Below are positions 48,384-57,534 of a DNA stretch of 64,000 bases, in pieces. The stretch lies in the NCBI RefSeq assembly GCF_000715495.1, contig NZ_JNLX01000131.1, positions 62,001-126,000 on the forward strand, in the 5' to 3' direction. This stretch comes from Hymenobacter sp. IS2118 (GTDB taxonomy: Bacteria > Bacteroidota > Bacteroidia > Cytophagales > Hymenobacteraceae). A program made the position numbers and the translations under genes. Numbering within the stretch: position 1 is the first letter of the stretch; every line of letters begins with the position of its first letter. Under the pieces are notes generated by a model. It was not told the origin of the DNA and made no database searches. It was given only the letters and a program-made list of their open reading frames with translations.

Positions 48384-49487
48384 TCAGTCGGGCAGGCGGT
48401 AGGAATCGGCTATTACCTGGTTGGCGCCCGTTTTGCGGGCGTCCGTGGGGCTGTCGAACACGATGAGCACGTGCTGGTCGTCGAGCAGGCCCATGCCTTC
48501 GGCCTTATCCTGGCCGGCGGTGGGGCCGTGGCCGTGCGGCACGTCGAAGATGCGTTGCAGCTTTTTGCTCGGCACAAGGCTGTCGGTGGCTTGGTGCGTG
48601 GCGTTGGACCAGCGGTAGACGGCAATGGTGCCGTCGAGGTCCATGGTGGGGCCGGCCAGCAGCAGCATGTCGCGGCCGCGCAGGCGCAACTCGCGCACGC
48701 CCATGCCGCCCAGGTCCAGGAAATGCTTTTTGTAGTAGGTTTCGGTGGCGCCCTCCACTTTGCCCAGGCGCAGGCGGCCGTGCTTGTCCTCTTCGGGGCG
48801 CAGCTCCAGCACCAGCGCCCAGCCACGGAGCACGGGCCCGCGCAAGCCTACAAACAGCTGCCCCTGCCTGCTCACGGCCAGTCCTTCAATGTCGAGCCCG
48901 TTGTCTTTGCCCGGAATCTTAGCGAAGTGTTTCAGGTGCGGGTCGTGGGCCAGCAGGTCCATCAGCTCGTTGGTTTTACCGGTGCCGTGCAGTTGAGCGG
49001 CGGTCAGCGTTTGGTCCTTTTCGGTGGGGTGCGGCGCGGATTTGTGCAGCTCGTAGTCGCCTGTTTCTCGGTTCAGCAGCAGCGGAATGCGGGCCAGCAG
49101 GTAGCGGTTGGCGTCGGATACGGTTTTCGCCAGCTTTTTAATTTGCTTGGCTACGTTGGCGTCGTCGGCATCGGGCTGCTTGCGCTTGAGGCCGTGCGAG
49201 CCCAGCAGCCAGAGGTAGTGCCCGGCTTCTCCAATGCCTTCGATATCGACTTCCACATCGACCCCACCCGGCAGGTCCAGGAAATCGGTTAGCTTGTAAG
49301 AAAAATGCGCGCCGAATTCATTGCTCCCGGTGCGCCGCAGCCGTTCCACTGTCGTGCGCTCATCGCAGGTTAGCCACAGGTTGTCACCGGTGCGCAAGGT
49401 GGTCGAGAGCCCATCGCGCACGTGTTTTTTGTCGGCGTTTAAGCTGAGCTTAGGGTCGAAGTGGAGGGTTTGGGGCTGGCGGCGCAT
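48384..49487 (-). CDS. DUF3616 domain protein
   Basis: 367 residues from ATG 49487. No signal peptide. The long beta-rich body with DIEGIGEAGHYLWLLGSHGL, GLDIEGLAVSRQGQLFVGLRG and DKAEGMGLLDDQHVLIVFDS matches DUF3616, a propeller-like family related to phytase/esterase-like propellers; function is unknown. The repeated D-EG-A motif suggests a metal- or substrate-binding face. The gene faces away from the aminotransferase and is alone. Confidence 0.8.
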   Translation of the reverse strand: MRRQPQTLHFDPKLSLNADKKHVRDGLSTTLRTGDNLWLTCDERTTVERLRRTGSNEFGAHFSYKLTDFLDLPGGVDVEVDIEGIGEAGHYLWLLGSHGLKRKQPDADDANVAKQIKKLAKTVSDANRYLLARIPLLLNRETGDYELHKSAPHPTEKDQTLTAAQLHGTGKTNELMDLLAHDPHLKHFAKIPGKDNGLDIEGLAVSRQGQLFVGLRGPVLRGWALVLELRPEEDKHGRLRLGKVEGATETYYKKHFLDLGGMGVRELRLRGRDMLLLAGPTMDLDGTIAVYRWSNATHQATDSLVPSKKLQRIFDVPHGHGPTAGQDKAEGMGLLDDQHVLIVFDSPTDARKTGANQVIADSYRLPD

Positions 49488-49604
49488 GGAAGACGGGAAT
49501 ATATATGTACACGCCAACCGGCCCAATCGGGCCAAAGTTTTGGGCCGCATCTGACGGTCCCTATTTACGCAGCGTACCCGCAATAGCGGCCTTGTTTATC
49601 CAGG

Positions 49605-50735
49605 CTAGGCCAGCGCGTGTGCCAAATCCGCCAGCAGCTCCTCCACCGGCTCAATGCCCACGCTCAGCCGCACCAGCCCCACGGTAATACCCAACTCCTG
49701 CCGCTGCGCATCCGTCAGCGCCCGGTGCGAGGTATAGAGCGGATGCGAGCACGACGAGTCCACGCCTGCCAGCGAGGGCGCAAACGGAAACCGCTGGCTC
49801 CGCTGCATAAAGCGGTTCACCACCGCGGCATCGTCGGGCAGGCGCATCGAGAGCATGCCACCAAACAGGCCGTGGCCCTGCCCGGCGGCCAGCTCGTGCT
49901 GCGGGTGCGTGGGTAGGCCGGGGTAATACACCGCCTCCACGGCCGGATGCACCTCCAGAAACTCCGCCACTTGCTGGGCGTTGTGGCTGTGCGCGGCCAC
50001 GCGCAGCCGCAGGGTTTTCAGGCCGCGTACACTCAGCCAGCTTTCCATGGGGCTCAGCGTAAGGCCGAATACGGTGCCGATTTGGCGCAGCCGCGCGGCG
50101 TCTTCGGGCGTGCGGGCTACCACGGCCCCGGCCGTCACGTCGGAATGGCCGGCCAAATATTTAGTCACGCTGTGCAGCACCAAATCGGCGCCGTGCGCCA
50201 GCGGCTTGGTAATCACGGGCGTGGCAAAGGTGTTGTCCACCACCAGCTTCACACCGTGCCGGTGGCACTCCTCGGCAATGGCGCGCAGGTCCACCACGCG
50301 CAGCAGCGGGTTGCTCATCGTTTCGCACAGCAGCAGCTTGGTGCTGGCCTGCACGTGGGACTTGAGGTCATATAGCTCCTCAAACGGCACGTAGCTCACG
50401 CCTATGCCCAGCCGCGACAGCTCCAGGTTGAGCAGGGCTGCCGAGCCGCCGTAGATGTCGGCGGCGCACAGCACGTGGTCGCCGGCTTGGCAATACGTCA
50501 TCAGGGCCGCGAAAATGGCGGCCATGCCCGAGCCCGTGGCCAGCGCACCGGCGCCACCTTCCCAATGGTTCACGGCCGCGGCCAGCTCGTCGGAGTTGGG
50601 GTTGCCGTTGCGCGAGTACAGGTAGCGGCTGCCGGGCTCGTCGAAGTATTGCTGCACCGCATCCAGGTCGTCGAACTTGAAAACGGACGTTTGGTAAATT
50701 GGGGTGATTTTGGGATGGATAGCCGTTGGGTTCAT
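49605..50735 (-). CDS. PLP-dependent trans-sulfuration enzyme (cystathionine synthase/lyase family)
   Basis: 376 residues from ATG 50735; a GACCTTTG promoter-like element at 50763-50770 makes the upstream ATG 50765 unlikely. Family motifs: ITPIYQTSVFKFDDLDAVQQ, YLYSRNGNPNSDELAAA, LLLCETMSNPLL, VVDNTFATPV and the PLP lysine in HSVTKYLAGHSDVTAG. Cystathionine gamma-synthase, beta/gamma-lyase and methionine gamma-lyase cannot be told apart by eye. It acts in methionine/cysteine metabolism in the cytoplasm. Confidence 0.92.
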   Translation of the reverse strand: MNPTAIHPKITPIYQTSVFKFDDLDAVQQYFDEPGSRYLYSRNGNPNSDELAAAVNHWEGGAGALATGSGMAAIFAALMTYCQAGDHVLCAADIYGGSAALLNLELSRLGIGVSYVPFEELYDLKSHVQASTKLLLCETMSNPLLRVVDLRAIAEECHRHGVKLVVDNTFATPVITKPLAHGADLVLHSVTKYLAGHSDVTAGAVVARTPEDAARLRQIGTVFGLTLSPMESWLSVRGLKTLRLRVAAHSHNAQQVAEFLEVHPAVEAVYYPGLPTHPQHELAAGQGHGLFGGMLSMRLPDDAAVVNRFMQRSQRFPFAPSLAGVDSSCSHPLYTSHRALTDAQRQELGITVGLVRLSVGIEPVEELLADLAHALA

Positions 50736-50762
50736 ACAGGCAGCGAGTGGGAATAGGTGCGG

Positions 50763-50770
50763 CAAAGGTC
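50763..50770 (-). promoter_or_regulatory. Promoter-like -7 element of the trans-sulfuration gene
   Basis: Reverse-strand GACCTTTG, one mismatch to TAnnTTTG, 28 bases before ATG 50735. Confidence 0.4.
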
Positions 50771-50793
50771 GGCAACGGCATCCGGCTTCGCCA

Positions 50794-51852
50794 CTAGCTG
50801 GTTTTCTCTTCCATCGCCCGCCGATTTTCGCGCCGGAATACCTCCATCAATACCAGAAAGTAGGACACCAGCAGCGGCCCAATAACCAGCCCAATCAGCC
50901 CGAACATCTCCACGCCCAGCACCAGCCCCACCAGCGTCACCAGGGGGTGAATATCGCCCATACGCTTCGCCAGCATGATGCGCAGCAGGTTGTCCACGTT
51001 AATAATCACGATAAAGCCCACCAGCAGAATGCCAAGCGCCTGCCCGTTCTGCCCTTGCGAAAACTGATACAGCGCCGCCGGCCCCCACACTAGCGGCGTA
51101 CCCAGCACCGGCAAAAACGCCATAAAAAACGCCACCACTCCCCAGAACACCGGGTCAGGCACGCCAAAAATCAAAAGCGTGAGCCCGGTCAATACGCTTT
51201 GCACCATAGCCACCAGCACCTGCCCCAGCACGTTAGCGTTCACGTTGTTTCTCAACGACTCGCCCAGCTCCTCCAGCGTCTCGTTCCGGAACGGCAGGTA
51301 CCGGTGCAGGCCCAGCATAAAGTACGTTTCCTGCATAAACAGGTAGTACATCGTGAACAGCATCAGCCCCACCACCACCAGAAAATTGAGGGCGCTGCTG
51401 GCCAGCGTGGGCACCCAGCTGCTCACCTTGGCGGCGCCCTGCAGCAGTATTTGCCGCACGTTCAGCTGCTCCGTGATGGTGAAGCCCGTGGCCGCCTCCA
51501 CCTTGTGCAGCGCGTCCAGGATGCGCTCGGGGTGCCGGGCAAACGTCACGAGTCGCTCCAGCAGCAGGGAGCTCAGGGCGTAGAAAGGCACCACCAGCAC
51601 CACCACCGTCACCAGCAGAATGCCAATGGTAACCAAGCGGTGGTTCCATTTGCGGCGGTGCACCAGCGCCACCCACCACGGCCGGAACACCACAAACAGA
51701 ATACCCGCCGCCAAAAACGCCGTCAGGTACTGCGCCAGCCCCACCACCATCAGCCCGGCCAGGCTCACAATGGAGAGCACCAGCAGCACGTAGCGCTGCC
51801 GGGGCGTGTAGATATTTTCGACGTATGCGAAGGGTTTGGGAGGTCGGTGCAT
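50794..51852 (-). CDS. AI-2E family transporter (YdiK/TqsA-like)
   Basis: 352 residues with seven to eight hydrophobic helices. The family shows a long amphipathic region in the middle (about 100-150) and the conserved FWGVVAFFMAFLPVLGTPLV and FGLIGLVIGPLL motifs, both present. Some members export autoinducer-2 or act as Na+/H+ antiporters; the substrate here is unknown. Its neighbour upstream (in the reverse direction) is the atpC terminator, so it has its own transcript. Confidence 0.92.
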   Translation of the reverse strand: MHRPPKPFAYVENIYTPRQRYVLLVLSIVSLAGLMVVGLAQYLTAFLAAGILFVVFRPWWVALVHRRKWNHRLVTIGILLVTVVVLVVPFYALSSLLLERLVTFARHPERILDALHKVEAATGFTITEQLNVRQILLQGAAKVSSWVPTLASSALNFLVVVGLMLFTMYYLFMQETYFMLGLHRYLPFRNETLEELGESLRNNVNANVLGQVLVAMVQSVLTGLTLLIFGVPDPVFWGVVAFFMAFLPVLGTPLVWGPAALYQFSQGQNGQALGILLVGFIVIINVDNLLRIMLAKRMGDIHPLVTLVGLVLGVEMFGLIGLVIGPLLVSYFLVLMEVFRRENRRAMEEKTS

Positions 51853-51913
51853 GGCAAAAGATTAACAAAGTCCCGGCCCACCACCTGAGGGCATCGCCGT
51901 GGGGCTACAACGC

Positions 51914-51948
51914 AAAAAGCCGTTCCTGCCAGGCAAGAACGGCTTTTT
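51914..51948. terminator. Intrinsic terminator downstream of atpC
   Basis: AAAAAGCCGTTCCTGCC pairs with GGCAAGAACGGCTTTTT (one mismatch), with T-runs on both strands. Confidence 0.9.
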
Positions 51949-51994
51949 AAAACATAAATCGCAATCGCGCAGCGTAGCCGGGGTTCGCTGGCAG

Positions 51995-52240
51995 TTACGC
52001 CACAACGCCCTCGGCCAGCACTATCACGTTGTTGCGCAGTACTTCCACCACGCCGCCCTCGATGCGTATGGCCTCGCGGCCGGCCGCGCCGGTCAGGGTA
52101 ACGTTACCGGCCTTCAAGGCGGCAATCATCGGGGCGTGGTTGTTCAGCACTTCAAACAAGCCATCGGCACCCGGAAACTGGGCCGACGTCACTTCGCCTT
52201 CGAATACCTTGCGGTCGGGGGTGATGATTTCTAAATGCAT
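51995..52240 (-). CDS. atpC: ATP synthase F1 epsilon subunit (short form)
   Basis: 81 residues from ATG 52240. It comprises only the N-terminal beta-sandwich (MHLEIITPDRKVFEGEVTSA, then FPGADGLFEVLNNHAPMIAA and IEGGVVEVLRNNVIVLAE); the C-terminal helical pair of the E. coli protein, which regulates ATP hydrolysis, is absent, as is normal in many Bacteroidota. It lies 133 bases after atpD, with a REP-like palindrome in the gap. Confidence 0.95.
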   Translation of the reverse strand: MHLEIITPDRKVFEGEVTSAQFPGADGLFEVLNNHAPMIAALKAGNVTLTGAAGREAIRIEGGVVEVLRNNVIVLAEGVVA

Positions 52241-52270
52241 GTTTTTATAAAATGTCAGGCTAATAAAGAA

Positions 52271-52360
52271 CGTCATGCTGAGCTTGCCGAAGCATCTCTA
52301 CCGCGCAACTAATCTATTTTAGTATGGCGGTAGAGATGCTTCGGCAAGCTCAGCATGACG
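52271..52360. repeat. REP-like long palindrome inside the atpD-atpC operon
   Basis: Arms CGTCATGCTGAGCTTGCCGA (52271 on) and the complement ending at 52360 around a 22-base AT-rich centre. Same arms as 7861-7960. Confidence 0.9.
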
Positions 52361-52373
52361 TTCCGCTTACCAC

Positions 52374-53912
<1,539 letters not shown>

Positions 53913-53930
53913 TCAGGCCGCAAAATTACG

Positions 53931-53938
53931 GCAGAAGC
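53931..53938 (-). promoter_or_regulatory. Bacteroidota -7 element of atpD
   Basis: Reverse-strand TAATTTTG, exact match to TAnnTTTG, 52 bases before the atpD start. Confidence 0.45.
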
Positions 53939-54092
53939 GCGGCTTTTCCAACCCGCACCCATTTCGGCACCCGGCCTGCGTTTAAACAGCCCTGAGCAAC
54001 ATTACCTTGTGAAAATCAGGCAGAAAAGCCGATTTCGAGGCTTTTGACAGGTGGTCGGCGCAATTTTCTTGCAAAAATATTTCACAAAATCC

Positions 54093-54122
54093 TTGCCTCG
54101 AATTTTTCCCGTAGTACATTTG
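54093..54122 (+). promoter_or_regulatory. Promoter of tRNA-Gln with both consensus elements
   Basis: TTG (54093-54095), exactly 19 bases, then TACATTTG (54115-54122): a full match to TTG-N19-TAnnTTTG. The tRNA starts 34 bases downstream. Confidence 0.85.
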
Positions 54123-54155
54123 CACTCCCAAACGGCACGTAGCCCAATGGGAAAC

Positions 54156-54228
54156 TGTCCGATGGTGTAACTGGCAACACGCTTGATTTTGATTCAAGAA
54201 AGTCCAGGTTCGAGCCCTGGTCGGACAA
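54156..54228 (+). tRNA. tRNA-Gln (anticodon UUG)
   Basis: 73 nucleotides fold as a cloverleaf: acceptor TGTCCGA with TCGGACA, anticodon stem CTTGA/TCAAG with loop TTTTGAT giving anticodon TTG, and T-arm CCAGG-TTCGAGC-CCTGG. The CCA end is not encoded. It has its own promoter and a terminator-like hairpin at 54250-54300. Confidence 0.95.
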
Positions 54229-54249
54229 CGACAAAGCTCGAGTAAACGC

Positions 54250-54300
54250 AAGGCGCTGGCTTCTCCAAATTTCCGGAGTGGTCAGCGCCTTTCGCTTTTT
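54250..54300 (+). terminator. Terminator-like hairpin after tRNA-Gln
   Basis: AAGGCGCTG pairs with CAGCGCCTT, with a nested CTCC/GGAG stem, followed by TCGCTTTTT. Confidence 0.75.
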
Positions 54301-54407
54301 CCAATTTGCCCGGCACGGGAAGCTTTCGCTTGCTGCGCCAGGCCATCAAGCAGTTCATCAACCTTCGGCAAGCTAACGCTTGCCGCACAAAATCAGCACC
54401 TTCCCCA

Positions 54408-55334
54408 ATGAAACAGGTCAAAATATTCGCCGGCAGCGCGTCGCGCGCCCTCGCCGAAAATATTGCTGCCGCCTACGGCACGCCCCTCGGCGCCCTCACC
54501 CTGCAGCGCTTCGCCGACACCGAGATGGGGCCCAGCTTCGACGAGAGCGTACGCGGCTGTGAGGTATTCCTCATCCAAAGCACCTTCCCGCCCTCCGACC
54601 ACCTCATGGAGCTCATGCTGATGGTGGACGCCTGCAAGCGCGCCTCGGCCCACCGGGTCAACATTGTGATGCCTTATATGGGCTACGCCCGCCAGGACCG
54701 CAAAGACAAGCCGCGCGTGAGCATTGGGGCCAAGGTGGTGGCCAACATTATTCAGAGCGTGGGCACCGACCGCGTGATGACCTGCGACCTGCACGCCGGC
54801 CAGATTCAGGGCTTCTTCGACGTTCCGGTCGACCACCTCGACGGGGCCACCGTGTTGGCGCCCTACATCAAGTCGCTCAACCTCGAAAACCTGATTTTTG
54901 CTTCGCCCGACGTGGGCGGCGTGGTGCGCACCCGCGCCTTCGCCAAAAAATTCGGGGCCGAAATCGTGGTCTGCGACAAGATGCGCCTGCGGGCCAACGA
55001 AATTGCCTCCATGCAGGTGATTGGCGACGTGAAGGGCATGGACGTGGTGTTTGTGGACGACATGGTGGACACCGCCGGCACCATCTGCAAAGCCGCCGAG
55101 TTGGTGATGGAGCGCGGCGCCAAATCGGTGCGCGCCGTGGTAACGCACCCACTGCTGAGCGGCCCGGCCCACGAGCGCATCCGCAACAGCGTGCTCACCG
55201 AGCTGATTACGACCGACACCATTCCGCAACACCAGGAAAACGAGAAAATCCACGTCATCACGCTCGCCCCGCTCTTTGCGCAGGCCATCCGCAACGTGGT
55301 GACGCACGAAAGCATCAGCTCGCTGTTTGTGTAA
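54408..55334 (+). CDS. prs: Ribose-phosphate pyrophosphokinase
   Basis: 308 residues from ATG 54408, the usual length. Motifs: FADTEMGPSFDESVRG, MPYMGYARQDRKDKPR, CDLHAGQIQGFFDVP and the PRPP-binding loop VVFVDDMVDTAGTICKA. The enzyme makes PRPP from ribose-5-phosphate and ATP for nucleotide, His and Trp synthesis. Upstream in-frame codons to 54306 overlap repeat sequence and are discounted. It is followed by a secreted hypothetical protein, then rplY and pth, the common prs-rplY-pth order. Confidence 0.98.
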   Translation: MKQVKIFAGSASRALAENIAAAYGTPLGALTLQRFADTEMGPSFDESVRGCEVFLIQSTFPPSDHLMELMLMVDACKRASAHRVNIVMPYMGYARQDRKDKPRVSIGAKVVANIIQSVGTDRVMTCDLHAGQIQGFFDVPVDHLDGATVLAPYIKSLNLENLIFASPDVGGVVRTRAFAKKFGAEIVVCDKMRLRANEIASMQVIGDVKGMDVVFVDDMVDTAGTICKAAELVMERGAKSVRAVVTHPLLSGPAHERIRNSVLTELITTDTIPQHQENEKIHVITLAPLFAQAIRNVVTHESISSLFV

Positions 55335-55393
55335 AGCTGGCGCCGGCTGAGTCGGATACTGGCGAAAACCATCTTTACTATCTACTTTCTCTG

Positions 55394-55969
55394 ATGCCAT
55401 CCTTTGGTTGCGGGCTTACCTTAATCGTCGGCGTCCTGATTTTTGCACTAGGCAACGCGCAAGCCCAATCGTCCAGCTCATGGCCGGTCACTCGGCTCGA
55501 CTCCGTGGCCTCGGTTAGCATGCCTTACAGTGGCAGTATCAACGAGGAGTTGGCGGCTGAGGGAGTGGTTATGTACCGCACTCCTGTTTCCGACAACAAT
55601 TTCGATGTTCTCATTATCACACCAAAGCTAGACCAGCCCCTTATGCCCGGCGAGTGGATGGTGATGGACACCAAAAAGGTCTTAGCGCAGGTAATGAAAC
55701 TACCCGACAAGCTATTTACCCGTCCCAAGCTGCAATCCAGTTATTCCGTAACGTTGCCCAGCGCTCCCAATGGCCGGGCGGAGCATCAGGTATATAGCGG
55801 TTTCGATGCCTTCCATCAGACAGACGCCAGCATGGAACTCACGTGGGTTATTGTTGGCTCGTCCTTGTACATTTTCCGCTGCTCTACTCAGTTGCCGCAA
55901 GAAGCAGAGACAGCTGAAGACATGAAGCACTTTTTCACCACCATAGCGTTCAAGCAACCTCAGCCCTAG
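55394..55969 (+). CDS. Secreted hypothetical protein
   Basis: 191 residues with a signal peptide cut near ALGNAQAQ. The mature part is a compact alpha/beta protein (TRLDSVASVSMPYSGSINEE, later MELTWVIVGSSLYIFRC) without a family I recognise. It is less GC-rich than its neighbours and interrupts the common prs-rplY order, so it may be an insertion specific to this lineage. It lacks a T9SS tail and a lipobox, so is probably periplasmic. Confidence 0.75.
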   Translation: MPSFGCGLTLIVGVLIFALGNAQAQSSSSWPVTRLDSVASVSMPYSGSINEELAAEGVVMYRTPVSDNNFDVLIITPKLDQPLMPGEWMVMDTKKVLAQVMKLPDKLFTRPKLQSSYSVTLPSAPNGRAEHQVYSGFDAFHQTDASMELTWVIVGSSLYIFRCSTQLPQEAETAEDMKHFFTTIAFKQPQP

Positions 55970-55989
55970 GTTTTCACGAGCACAATCGG

Positions 55990-55997
55990 TACCTTTG
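55990..55997 (+). promoter_or_regulatory. Bacteroidota -7 element of rplY
   Basis: TACCTTTG, exact match, 54 bases before ATG 56052. Confidence 0.55.
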
Positions 55998-56051
55998 CGG
56001 CCCGTTTCGGCAAAGGTGCCGATGCGGAAATCACCACAAAAACCACTTTTT

Positions 56052-56624
56052 ATGAAAAGCCTCGAGATTGTAGGGTTTAAAAGAGCGAATCTCGGTAAAA
56101 CTGACTCCAAGGCCTTGCGCTTGGACGCTCAGGTACCGTGCGTATTATATGGCGGCAAGGACACCGTGCACTTCTCCGTGCCCGCTATCCTGTTCCGCGA
56201 ATTGTTGTACACGCCGGAGGCTCACATTGTGGACCTGAACGTGGAAGGCACCATGTACAAAGCCATTGTACAGGACTCCCAGTTTCACCCCGTGAACGAA
56301 ATGCTCCTCCACGTTGACTTCCTGGAATTGGAAGAAGGCAAAGAGGTGAAAATGGACATCCCCGTGAAATACATCGGTGTTTCGCCCGGCGTACTGGCCG
56401 GTGGCAAGCTGGTGAGCAAGCTGCGCAAAGTGCGCGTGCGTGCCACGATGGACAACCTCCCCGACTATGTGGAAGTGAACATCAGCGGCATGGAGCTGGG
56501 CAAATCCATTAAGGTAGGTGCTGTAGAAGCCAAAGACTACACCATCCTGACCAGCAAGGAGGCACCCATCGCCACCATCACCATCCCACGTGCGCTGAAA
56601 GGCGAACTGGCCGCCAGCAAGTAA
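56052..56624 (+). CDS. rplY: 50S ribosomal protein bL25 (CTC form)
   Basis: 190 residues from ATG 56052 (a frame open from 55995 lacks sense). It starts MKSLEIVGFKRANLGKTDSK, the bL25 beta-barrel that binds 5S rRNA, and continues with the longer CTC C-terminal domain (about 95-190, KEVKMDIPVKYIGVSPG). It has its own promoter and terminator. pth follows after a repeat-filled gap. Confidence 0.96.
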   Translation: MKSLEIVGFKRANLGKTDSKALRLDAQVPCVLYGGKDTVHFSVPAILFRELLYTPEAHIVDLNVEGTMYKAIVQDSQFHPVNEMLLHVDFLELEEGKEVKMDIPVKYIGVSPGVLAGGKLVSKLRKVRVRATMDNLPDYVEVNISGMELGKSIKVGAVEAKDYTILTSKEAPIATITIPRALKGELAASK

Positions 56625-56827
56625 TAATCACGGATTTTTCGGATTATAGCTGGATTAATCAGATTTTGTAGCTGGTTAATTGCTGCCTTCGAAGAGCCGC
56701 TCCAATTAGTTGGGGCGGCTCTTTATTCTTTATTGGTAAAGACTGGTTGAAGCATTCGTTGCCGCCCCGCGCGGGCGCGCACAAAATCCGAAAAATCCGT
56801 GTGTCATCCGAAAAAACCGTGATTTAT
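56625..56827. repeat. CGGATTTTTCGGATT-type repeats flanking the rplY terminator
   Basis: ATCACGGATTTTTCGGATTA at 56628 and inverted copies ATCCGAAAAATCCGTG and CATCCGAAAAAACCGTG at 56787-56821. The last copy runs up to the pth start codon. Confidence 0.7.
56693..56730 (+). terminator. Intrinsic terminator of rplY
   Basis: AGAGCCGCTCCAA pairs with TTGGGGCGGCTCT around TTAG, followed by TTATTCTTT. Confidence 0.85.
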
Positions 56828-57392
56828 GAAGTTTCTGGTTCTCTGCCTGGGCAACATTGGCCCCGAATATGCCGACACCCGGCACAACATCGGGTTTATG
56901 GTGGCCGATTATCTGGCCGCCAAATTTGACGCGCCGCGTTTCGAAATTGGCCGCCACGCCTTCGTCACCGAATTCAAGCACAAAGGCCACGCCTACACGC
57001 TGGTGAAACCCACCACCTACATGAACCTGAGCGGCAAGGCCGCCGCCCATTGGCTGGCTACACTCAAAATCTCCGTGGAAAACATGATTGTGGTGACCGA
57101 CGACCTGGCCCTGCCCTTCGGCAAATTGCGCCTCAAAGGCCAGGGCTCCGCCGGCGGCCACAATGGCCTGAAGGACGTTCAGGCCACCCTGAACACCGAC
57201 GTGTACGCCCGGCTGCGCTTTGGCGTGGACGCTAATTTCCCCAAGGGCCGGCAGGTAGATTACGTATTGAATCCATTCTCGGCAGACGAATTGATTGAAC
57301 TGCCGACGCGGATTGAAAAATCTGCTGATGCGATATTAGCCTTTGGTGCGATGGGTTTGGAACGGGCCATGAACGTGGTGAATGTGAAGTAG
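56826..57392 (+). CDS. pth: Peptidyl-tRNA hydrolase
   Basis: 188 residues, normal length. MKFLVLCLGNIGPEYADTRH-type start contains the conserved Asn10 and His20 region, then KPTTYMNLSGKA and GSAGGHNGLKD. It releases tRNA from peptidyl-tRNA that has dropped off ribosomes and is essential. It ends with a strong terminator at 57421. Confidence 0.98.
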   Translation: MKFLVLCLGNIGPEYADTRHNIGFMVADYLAAKFDAPRFEIGRHAFVTEFKHKGHAYTLVKPTTYMNLSGKAAAHWLATLKISVENMIVVTDDLALPFGKLRLKGQGSAGGHNGLKDVQATLNTDVYARLRFGVDANFPKGRQVDYVLNPFSADELIELPTRIEKSADAILAFGAMGLERAMNVVNVK

Positions 57393-57420
57393 GCATTCCC
57401 ATTCACCTGGCGTTGTGTCA

Positions 57421-57468
57421 TAAAACAGAAGCCCCCGATTCGCTAATGAATCGGGGGCTTCTGTTTTA
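57421..57468. terminator. Bidirectional terminator between pth and metG
   Basis: Long perfect stem TAAAACAGAAGCCCCCGATTC with its complement, T-rich on both sides. Confidence 0.95.
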
Positions 57469-57534
57469 GACAGCTAATCGGGAAGTTGCCCGTGCTCATC
57501 AGCATGACGTATACTGTGACTTTTTTAGAATCCC

